Shown: piece by piece, positions 1-5,835 of the stretch | Layout of the letters: every line of letters begins with the position of its first letter | How positions within the stretch are numbered: the first letter of the stretch is position 1 | From: Nitrospirota bacterium | GTDB lineage: Bacteria > Nitrospirota > JACRHJ01 | Length of the DNA: 13,568 nucleotides | Reading direction: 5' to 3' | Assembly (NCBI GenBank): GCA_021785055.1 | Contig: JAJYGS010000118.1 | Coordinates: 1 to 13,568, forward strand | Program-made: the position numbers and the translations under genes | The notes under the pieces: generated by a model | Told to the model about the DNA's origin: nothing | What the model saw: only the letters and a program-made list of their open reading frames with translations | Database searches by the model: none

Positions 1-416
1 CCGTCGATAAGCAGGTCTTCCTTTTCGTAGACCATGTCGAGCGCCTTGTATTTGCAGAATTCGTAATCCGGCGTAAGTTGTATCGCGAGCGTCGGGCATG
101 CCTCCTCGCACATCCCGCACAGAATGCACCTGCCGAAGTTTATGCGAAACCACTCAGGATACCGTCGCCCGTCGCCCCTGTCGGCGGACTGCATGGAGAT
201 GCACGACACCGGGCAGACCGCCGAGCAGAGGTAGCACGCGACGCACCGCTCCTCGCCCTCAGGGTCCCGCGTAAGGACTATTCTCCAGCGCGCCCTTGCG
301 GATAGAGGCTTCTTCTCCTCAGGGTATTGTATCGTCACGGGCTTCCTGAACATCTCCCGGAGAGTCGTGGCAAAGGCCTCGATAAGCCCCTTTAAGAGGC
401 CGGTCGTCCGGCTCAT
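1..416 (-). CDS. nuoI: NADH-quinone oxidoreductase subunit I (partial, 3' end outside window)
   Basis: Translating from ATG at 416 downwards gives 138 codons that run off the left edge without a stop. The protein is the ferredoxin-like subunit of complex I that carries two [4Fe-4S] clusters (N6a, N6b) and passes electrons from NuoG towards NuoB. Both signatures are visible: C58-x2-C61-x2-C64-x3-C68-P in a CVACYLC context, and C97-x2-C100-x2-C103-x3-C107-P in a CILCGMC context. The N-terminal amphipathic segment (about residues 5-25) is typical of membrane-surface docking. The start overlaps the nuoH stop in an ATGA, implying translational coupling. nuoJ to nuoN would be expected beyond the left edge. 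A near-copy of the GCCGGTCNACCGGC palindrome (399-412) covers codons 2-6. Identity is secure; only the missing C-terminus is unknown. Confidence 0.96.
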   Translation of the reverse strand, partial: MSRTTGLLKGLIEAFATTLREMFRKPVTIQYPEEKKPLSARARWRIVLTRDPEGEERCVACYLCSAVCPVSCISMQSADRGDGRRYPEWFRINFGRCILCGMCEEACPTLAIQLTPDYEFCKYKALDMVYEKEDLLID

Positions 417-1420
417 GGATGCCTCCAGTGGAACGCGAGGGCAAGGAAGCCCGTCAAGAGGACATTGGCCAACGAAAGCGGCACAAGGAACTTCCAGCCC
501 AGGTGCATGAGCTGGTCGTACCGGAGCCTTGGGAGCGTCGCCCGCATCCATATAAAGAAAAACGCTATCACCGCAGCCTTGGCGAAGAACCAGAAAAACG
601 AAAGCCACAGCGGCCCCGGCCCGTGCCAGCCGCCCAGGTAGAACGTTACGGCAAGCGCGGACAGCACGATGATGTTCACGTATTCGCCGATATAGAAAAG
701 CCCGAACCGCATCCCGCTGTATTCCGTGTGATAGCCCGCGACAAGCTCGTTCTCCGCCTCGGCAAGGTCGAAAGGTATCCTCCTCGACTCCGCCGCCACG
801 CTCACGAGGAATATTACGAATGCGAGCGGGGAATATACGACAAAAGGCACGCGCGACTGTGCGGCTACGATGTCGTTCAGGCTGAAGGAGCCGGTCAACA
901 TTACCGCAGGAACGAGCGCAAGGCCCATGGACAGCTCGTAGGAGATCATCTGCGCGGAACCGCGTATGCCGCCAAACAGGCTATACTTGGACCCGGAAGA
1001 CCACCCCGCGAGGGCGACGCCGTATACGCCGAGCGACGACATGGCAAGGAAATAAAGCGCGCCGACGTTCAAATCTATTACGGGCATCTGCACCGTAACG
1101 CCGTCAATCTTCACGGGCGCCCCGAACGGCACCACGGCAAACGTCAGAAGCACCGTCCCGGCGACGACACCCGGCGCGATGAGGTATATGAACTTGTCCG
1201 CCTGGGCCGGCAGAATGTCCTCCTTAGTGATGAGCTTTATGACGTCCGCGAGCGGCTGCAGAAGGCCGAAAGGCCCCACGCGGTTCGGGCCGTAACGGTC
1301 CTGCATCCTGGCCAGGAGTTTCCGCTCCGCCAGCACCATGTACGCCGCGAGCGTAAGGGTTACGAAAAGGATAAGGAACGCCTTTATCGTGATAATGAGC
1401 CACGGTATGTAGCTGTTCAT
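413..1420 (-). CDS. nuoH: NADH-quinone oxidoreductase subunit H
   Basis: A complete 335-aa polytopic membrane protein, of usual length for NuoH/ND1. This subunit forms the membrane end of the quinone tunnel and contacts NuoB, NuoD and NuoI. Visible family signatures are the ERKLLARMQDRYGPNRVGP segment (residues 32-50), LLQPLADVIKLITKED (53-68), and the conserved acidic loop AESRRIPFDLAEAENELVAG (210-229), followed by YHTEYSG. About eight hydrophobic segments can be drawn, starting at residues 6-30. I take the start at 1420 rather than the longer in-frame ATG at 1537. The first 39 residues of the long form are arginine-rich antisense-like sequence lying inside nuoG, and the short start overlaps the nuoG stop as ATGA. 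The 3' end overlaps nuoI in the same way. Confidence 0.97.
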   Translation of the reverse strand: MNSYIPWLIITIKAFLILFVTLTLAAYMVLAERKLLARMQDRYGPNRVGPFGLLQPLADVIKLITKEDILPAQADKFIYLIAPGVVAGTVLLTFAVVPFGAPVKIDGVTVQMPVIDLNVGALYFLAMSSLGVYGVALAGWSSGSKYSLFGGIRGSAQMISYELSMGLALVPAVMLTGSFSLNDIVAAQSRVPFVVYSPLAFVIFLVSVAAESRRIPFDLAEAENELVAGYHTEYSGMRFGLFYIGEYVNIIVLSALAVTFYLGGWHGPGPLWLSFFWFFAKAAVIAFFFIWMRATLPRLRYDQLMHLGWKFLVPLSLANVLLTGFLALAFHWRHP

Positions 1421-3798
1421 CCGCGCGCTCCCGTAATTTTGACCGTCTTCCCGGAGAGCGCCGCGGCGTCGGAACCCGTGAGCCTCGGCGCGAACGCCGC
1501 GCCGCCGGCGCAGGATGCGCTCGTCTTCAGGACGCATGCGACGCTTATATCTCCAGACGACACATTTACCGGTTCCCCGTCCTCAAGCCCCAGCGCTACA
1601 GCGTCTTCGGTATTAATCATGACATACGGTTCCGGCGCGCGAAGCCCTGTCTTGTCGGAGTATGCCGAGATCTCTTCCGTGCCGAACGTCAGATCTACCG
1701 CATAAAGGAGCAGCCGGTCAACCGGCTTCAGTCCTTCGCCCGCATCCGGCTTTTCTCCGGCAGGGAACGGCCCGTAAGCCTGAAGCCGGTCTACCGGCCC
1801 GGCGGTTATCAACGCTCCCTCGGATTCCGGATAAAGCCCGGCTATGGCCGCGAACCGAGGATCATGCGACAGTGAGGCCCTTATCGCGCTCAGCGTCTCC
1901 ATCTCGCAGCAATCGAGGCCCATCTCGCGGGCAATATCCCCCAGATATTCCCATGCCGGGAACGACTGCCCTGGAACCTCTGAGGAAAATTCCCTCGGCG
2001 GATGAAGTTCAGGCGGCTTGAGCTTAGGCCCCATGTGGTTTACGGGAATGCCGGGGATGTATGCGCGCGAAAAGCCTTGAGCCCGGCCTTCGTTGTTTAT
2101 AAAAATACCGTCCATCTCGGCATAAGCCGTTGTGGGAAAGAGCACATTTGTGGCATCAACCGTCTCTGTCGGCAGATAGTCCATGACGATGAGCGAATCC
2201 AGTTTTTTCAGCGCCCGCGAGGCCCTTTCCTCGCCAAAATATCGCCCCAGGGGGTCTGATTCAAGCGCGATTAATGCCCGTATCGCGCCGCCCTCCATCC
2301 CGGACAGTATACCCTCGAAATCCGGGCCTTCGCCGGCCAGGAGCGCCGCCCCGAACGAGTTTGCTGCGGAAAGCGTATAAAAGAGGCCGCAGTTTAATCT
2401 CCCGGCGGCCTCCGAGCAGGCGTCTATCGCATCGATACCGGGAATGTCCGTGCCGCAGATTATCAGGGGATTTTTAAAATCCCCGGCTGCTTCATTTAAA
2501 ATCCCCGTAAGTTTTTCCGCGAACTCCTCCGGCCTTGCCGGTATATGCGTGAAATCAAACGGGAGCTTTACCGGGCGCGGGTCGATTACTGCTATCCGCG
2601 CGCCCTTCAGGGCCGCCTGACGCATCATAAGCGCCAGCATCGGCGCCTCGTTTACGGGGTCTGTCCCGACGGCGATTATGAAATCCGAAGACGCGACGTC
2701 CATCAGGGAGCGCCTGTTGCCGGAGTTTATATGTGAGGCGGCCCGCCGCTCCTTCCTTTCGCGTGACGGGTCCGCAAAGAAACATATATTTCCCGTATTC
2801 AGGAGCGCCGCCAGTTTTTTGAGGGCGAAGTTATTCTCCTGGGACGTGCGCGGCGAGCCGACAAGCGCGACCGAGCCTGGGCCGTATTTTGCGGCGGTAT
2901 CCGCTATAATTCTCGCTGCCGTTTCAACTGCCTCGTTCCGGCTTCTCTCTTGTCCGTTCACGACGAACTTCCGGGGCCTGTCATGCCTGGAGGCGAACCC
3001 GTATCCGAACCGCCCCCTGTCGCAGATGAACCAGCCGTTGACCTTCAGGTTCTCCCGCGCTTTTATAACCATAAGTTCCCGGAGCTTTGCGCCGGGGACA
3101 AGGTTGCAGCCCAGCGAGCAGTGCGGGCATATGGACGGCGCGGTCTCAAGCTCCCAGGGCCGCGCCTTGAAATGATACGTCCTGTCCGTGAATACGCCCG
3201 TCGGGCATACGTCGGCCAGGTTCCCGGCGAACTCGCTCGTCAGCCAGCCGTCCTTGAACCTGCCGAAGAAGGTCTGGTTAGCGATTCTCTTTGTCCCGAA
3301 GTCGTCTCCTCCGGCATAGTCCCGATAGAAGCGGTGGCAGCGGTAGCACTGTATGCACCGGTTCATCTCCTGCTCTATGAACTCTCCGAGATATTGGGAA
3401 ATATATGTCCTCTTTTTCCCTTTGTAACGCCGGATTCCGTGTCCTCCCGCGATGGTATAGTCCTGGAGGAGGCACATGCCGCCCTCGTCGCAGACCGGGC
3501 AGTCGTGCGGGTGGTTCGTCATAAGCCACTCGATTACCATCCGACGCGCGCGCATGGCGTCAGGGTCGGCGGTCTCGACGACCATGCCGTCCTGGGCCTT
3601 TATCATGCAGGACACCTGCACGCCCTTTACCGGCCCTTCGACGAACTTCATCGCGCACAGGCGGCACGCGCCGACAGCGCCCATCGCGCTGTGGTAGCAG
3701 AAGTGCGGGATGACGATTCCCAGCTTCTTCGCCGCCTCCAAGACGTTTGTCCCTTCAGGGACTTCCACTTCCAGTCCGTCAATTATCAGTTTAGGCAT
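1417..3798 (-). CDS. nuoG: NADH-quinone oxidoreductase subunit G
   Basis: A 793-aa iron-sulfur subunit of the complex I NADH module. Ligand sets are readable: C34, C45, C48 and C64 for the [2Fe-2S] cluster N1b; H96, C100, C103 and C109 for N5; C148, C151, C154 and C198 for N4; and C224-x2-C227-x3-C231-x27-C259 for the off-pathway N7 cluster, which many bacteria have lost. The rest is a molybdopterin-oxidoreductase-like domain, degenerate in this family, ending in a beta-rich domain around APEPYVMINTEDAVALGLEDG. The start at 3798 (MPKLIIDG) is preferred over 3861, because the extra 21 residues come from the intergenic repeat. A weak AGGTG lies about 11 bases upstream. The motif PVDR occurs twice (residues 668-671 and 692-695), each encoded by a GCCGGTCNACCGGC palindrome in the linker before the C-terminal domain. 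The stop overlaps nuoH as ATGA. Confidence 0.96.
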   Translation of the reverse strand: MPKLIIDGLEVEVPEGTNVLEAAKKLGIVIPHFCYHSAMGAVGACRLCAMKFVEGPVKGVQVSCMIKAQDGMVVETADPDAMRARRMVIEWLMTNHPHDCPVCDEGGMCLLQDYTIAGGHGIRRYKGKKRTYISQYLGEFIEQEMNRCIQCYRCHRFYRDYAGGDDFGTKRIANQTFFGRFKDGWLTSEFAGNLADVCPTGVFTDRTYHFKARPWELETAPSICPHCSLGCNLVPGAKLRELMVIKARENLKVNGWFICDRGRFGYGFASRHDRPRKFVVNGQERSRNEAVETAARIIADTAAKYGPGSVALVGSPRTSQENNFALKKLAALLNTGNICFFADPSRERKERRAASHINSGNRRSLMDVASSDFIIAVGTDPVNEAPMLALMMRQAALKGARIAVIDPRPVKLPFDFTHIPARPEEFAEKLTGILNEAAGDFKNPLIICGTDIPGIDAIDACSEAAGRLNCGLFYTLSAANSFGAALLAGEGPDFEGILSGMEGGAIRALIALESDPLGRYFGEERASRALKKLDSLIVMDYLPTETVDATNVLFPTTAYAEMDGIFINNEGRAQGFSRAYIPGIPVNHMGPKLKPPELHPPREFSSEVPGQSFPAWEYLGDIAREMGLDCCEMETLSAIRASLSHDPRFAAIAGLYPESEGALITAGPVDRLQAYGPFPAGEKPDAGEGLKPVDRLLLYAVDLTFGTEEISAYSDKTGLRAPEPYVMINTEDAVALGLEDGEPVNVSSGDISVACVLKTSASCAGGAAFAPRLTGSDAAALSGKTVKITGARG
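1712..1727. repeat. GCCGGTCNACCGGC palindrome, copy 1 (in nuoG)
   Basis: AGCCGGTCAACCGGCT, with 7-bp arms around a 2-base centre. On the coding strand it encodes K-PVDR-L of NuoG. It is one of four exact copies of this 14-mer in the window and lies 72 bp (24 codons) from copy 2, so the pair could also reflect a coding-level duplication. Confidence 0.7.
1785..1798. repeat. GCCGGTCNACCGGC palindrome, copy 2 (in nuoG)
   Basis: GCCGGTCTACCGGC encodes G-PVDR-L of NuoG. It shares the 14-mer and its flanking AAG with copy 4 at the nuoA/nuoB junction (8312-8325), where the reading context is completely different. This argues for a DNA-level repeat rather than protein conservation. Confidence 0.7.
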
Positions 3799-3820
3799 AT
3801 AAAAATGACACCTGTCGAAT

Positions 3821-3859
3821 CCCCTCGCCCTGTAGTCCCTCTCCCGCGAGGAGAGGGAC
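3821..3859. repeat. C/T-rich palindromic repeat between nuoF and nuoG
   Basis: Contains a perfect 10-bp inverted repeat, GTCCCTCTCC at 3835-3844 and GGAGAGGGAC at 3850-3859, with a 5-base loop. It resembles the C/T-rich dispersed intergenic palindromes common in GC-rich proteobacterial-type genomes, and its left shoulder (CCCCTCGCCC) is shared with the neighbouring element at 3881-3921. There is no T-run, so it is not a convincing intrinsic terminator. It lies 22 bp upstream of the nuoG start. Confidence 0.75.
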
Positions 3860-3874
3860 ATTATAGTATTGTGT

Positions 3875-5188
3875 TTATAAGCCCCCTCGCCCGCCGGGAG
3901 AGGGGGTTGGGGGTGAGGGAGTTCCGTTTATCGGGCATCTTTTCAATTTTATATGTTCTTCAACTTCTGGCCGAAACAGCCGCAGCATGCTCCTTACCGG
4001 GTCAACCGCGCCCGGCGCGAACGCGCAGAACGAGTTCGGGTAAATCGTCTCACAGTTCTCCTCAAGCACGGAAAGCTCGTCCATCTCCGCAACCCCCGCC
4101 TCGATGCGCCGCAGTATATCGTGAACGAACGGAAGCCCGTCGCGGCATGGGGTGCACCAGCCGCAGGATTCCCTTGTAAAGAACAGGAGATTGTTAATCA
4201 TCGCCCGCACGATGCAGCAGGTGTCGTCGAACACGGTTACGCAGCCGGTGCCCATGCGGGAGCCGACCTTGGAGACCGCATCGAAGTCCATCGGGACGTC
4301 CAGGTTATTGGGCGTGATCAGGGGCGTCGAGGCCCCGCCGGGCAGACACGCCTTGAAGGAGTATCCCTCCTGCATCCCGCCGCCGTGCGTCTCGATTATC
4401 TCCTTAAGCGGCGTCCCGGTCGGGAGCTCGAAAAGCCCCGGATTTTTTACCCTGCCGGAGATCCCGTAGAGCTTCGTCCCGGCCCCGCCATCGTATGCCG
4501 CAAGAGACTTCCATGTGTTTCCGCCCATTTTTATTATATGCGGGATATTTGCCACGGTCTCGGCGTTGTTTATGGTCGTGGGCCTCATCCAGAAGCCCTT
4601 CGAGGCGGGGTAGGGGGGCTTCGAGCGCGGATTGGCCCGCCTGCCTTCCAGCGCGTTCATAAGCGCCGTCTCCTCGCCGCACTCATACCGGCCCGCGCTC
4701 CTGTGCACCGATATTTCCATGGAAAACCCGCTCCCCAGGATGTCTTTGCCGATAAAACCCGCGCCCTTCGCCTCTTCTATGGCCACATTCAGCGCCCGCG
4801 CGGCCTCGCAGTATTCGTAGCGGATGAAGATATATCCCTTTCCCGCGTCCGTGGCGTAGCCGCTTATAAGAAGGCCCTCGATTACCTGGTGCGGGTCTCG
4901 CACCATCAGGAAGCGGTCCTTGAACGTCCCCGGCTCCATCTCGTCCGCGTTTACAAGGAAATATCTGGGGCCGGGGCTTTTCCTGTCGGTGAGGCTCCAC
5001 TTCTTCCCTGTGGGGAAGCCCGCTCCGCCGCGGCCACGGAGACCTGAGTCGATGACGGCCTTTATCACTTCGTCGGGCGCCATCTTAAGCGCGGCGCGCA
5101 GGCCCGCGTATCCGCCGGAGGCCTCATATTCCTTCAGAGACGCCGGTCGGCCCAGATGGAAATTCTTTGTGAGCAATGGCTGAAACAT
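3875..5188 (-). CDS. nuoF: NADH-quinone oxidoreductase subunit F
   Basis: A 437-aa flavoprotein of complex I that binds NADH and FMN and carries the [4Fe-4S] cluster N3, the electron entry point. The glycine-rich nucleotide motif GLRGRGGAGFPTGKKW is at residues 49-64, the FMN-site segment NADEMEPGTFKDR at 80-92, and YECGEETALMNALEGRR at 168-184. N3 ligands are C342, C345 and C348 in ESCGWCTPCR, plus C388 in NSFCAFAPGAVDP. The last 16 or so residues (from G422, ending GTPSPPTPSPGGRGGL) are translated from a palindromic intergenic repeat, so the native stop has apparently been replaced. The start at 5188 is the first ATG and fits the family N-terminus, but no Shine-Dalgarno motif is visible upstream; the bases there are T-rich and follow a fold-back repeat. 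Confidence 0.97.
   Translation of the reverse strand: MFQPLLTKNFHLGRPASLKEYEASGGYAGLRAALKMAPDEVIKAVIDSGLRGRGGAGFPTGKKWSLTDRKSPGPRYFLVNADEMEPGTFKDRFLMVRDPHQVIEGLLISGYATDAGKGYIFIRYEYCEAARALNVAIEEAKGAGFIGKDILGSGFSMEISVHRSAGRYECGEETALMNALEGRRANPRSKPPYPASKGFWMRPTTINNAETVANIPHIIKMGGNTWKSLAAYDGGAGTKLYGISGRVKNPGLFELPTGTPLKEIIETHGGGMQEGYSFKACLPGGASTPLITPNNLDVPMDFDAVSKVGSRMGTGCVTVFDDTCCIVRAMINNLLFFTRESCGWCTPCRDGLPFVHDILRRIEAGVAEMDELSVLEENCETIYPNSFCAFAPGAVDPVRSMLRLFRPEVEEHIKLKRCPINGTPSPPTPSPGGRGGL
3881..3921. repeat. C/G-rich palindromic repeat overlapping the nuoF 3' end
   Basis: The core is an imperfect 25-bp palindrome. CCCCCTC at 3882-3888 pairs with GAGGGGG at 3900-3906, with CCCG/CGGG paired inside. 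It is followed by TTGGGGGTGAGGGAG. Read on the minus strand it begins CTCCCTCACCCCCAACC, a form I recognise as a widespread dispersed repeat. It encodes the final residues of NuoF, and the stop codon lies just beyond it. Confidence 0.75.
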
Positions 5189-5204
5189 AAAAAAAGAAAT
5201 TCAT

Positions 5205-5355
5205 TAATGGATGAACGTACTTTTGGCGACCGAGCTGGTAAATGTTGGCGAAGCCGAGCGGACATGGCAGAAACTGTCTGAGCGAAGCGAGTTTTTCTGT
5301 CATAGCGAGCGAGCCTTACATTTACCCGAGGGAGCCAACGGGAGTGAATCCATTA
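5205..5355. repeat. Fold-back (MITE-like) repeat between nuoE and nuoF
   Basis: The nuoE-nuoF gap is almost entirely one large imperfect inverted repeat. The outer pair is TAATGGAT (5205-5212) with ATCCATTA (5348-5355). The middle pair is GGTAAATGT (5237-5245) with ACATTTACC (5318-5326). The inner pair is ATGGCAGAAA (5264-5273) with TTTCTGTCAT (5294-5303), 9 of 10 complementary. The apex contains TGAGCGAAGCGAG, and AGCGAGCGAG lies close by; these are sequence types familiar from dispersed intergenic repeats. No ORF in it looks real. It would form a long hairpin in the nuo mRNA. Confidence 0.7.
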
Positions 5356-5362
5356 TTAATTT

Positions 5363-5830
5363 CTATATCCTCTCCTTTTCCAGAATTTCGTCAATCCTCT
5401 CCGGCGTGAGGTTCCCGTATAATTTCTCGCCCACCATCATCGCCGGGGCGACATGGCATGCGCCGAGACAGCATATCGGGAGCAGTGTGAACGCCCCGTC
5501 CGCCGTCGTTTGGCCTATGTCGATTCCGAGCTTCTTTTTCAGATAATCGAACATGTTCTCCATCCCCATGACCCAGCACGAGATGCTGTCGCAGACGAAG
5601 ATGACCTTCCTGCCGACGGGTCTTCTGAAGATGAGGTTGTAAAACGTCGCAAGCTCCTCCACCTTTATCACCGGCACGCCTGCAATATCCGCGACGGCCT
5701 CCGCCGCCTCGTCCGAGAGGTAGCCATAAGCGCTCTGGGCCTCGTGCATGAGGTCAACCAGCGCCTCCTCCGGGTGTTCCAGGGAGGAGACATATTCGCG
5801 GAGTTCTTTTATGCGGTCGTCGGATAACAT
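5363..5830 (-). CDS. nuoE: NADH-quinone oxidoreductase subunit E
   Basis: A 155-aa thioredoxin-like [2Fe-2S] subunit (cluster N1a) that partners NuoF in the NADH module. Cluster ligands are C80-x4-C85 (CDSISC) and C121-x3-C125 (CLGAC, followed by HVAP). The N-terminal helical region contains the family pattern in ALVDLMHEAQSAYGYLSDEA, and VEELATFYNLIFRRPVG leads into the fold. The start at 5830 (MLSDDRIKEL) is chosen because AGGTAA lies 7 bases upstream and the nuoBCD stop is 5 bp away. The longer in-frame ATG at 6163 would add about 110 arginine-rich residues inside nuoD and is rejected. The length is normal for the family. Confidence 0.96.
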   Translation of the reverse strand: MLSDDRIKELREYVSSLEHPEEALVDLMHEAQSAYGYLSDEAAEAVADIAGVPVIKVEELATFYNLIFRRPVGRKVIFVCDSISCWVMGMENMFDYLKKKLGIDIGQTTADGAFTLLPICCLGACHVAPAMMVGEKLYGNLTPERIDEILEKERI

Positions 5831-5835
5831 TAGGC

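Noticed and set aside
419..1705. Long plus-strand open frame of 428 codons opposite nuoH/nuoG
   Set aside because: The composition is Arg/His/Glu-rich as expected for the antisense of GC-rich genes. It has no recognisable domain, and the opposite strand is unmistakably nuoH and nuoG.
3835..3859. Hairpin between nuoF and nuoG as an intrinsic terminator
   Set aside because: The stem is strong, but no T-run follows on the minus strand, and it lies inside an operon whose next genes belong to the same complex. It is better explained as a dispersed repeat.
2950..5047. Plus-strand open frames 2950-4179 and 3953-5047 opposite nuoG and nuoF
   Set aside because: Antisense shadows of clearly identified nuo genes with low-complexity charged translations and no domain features.
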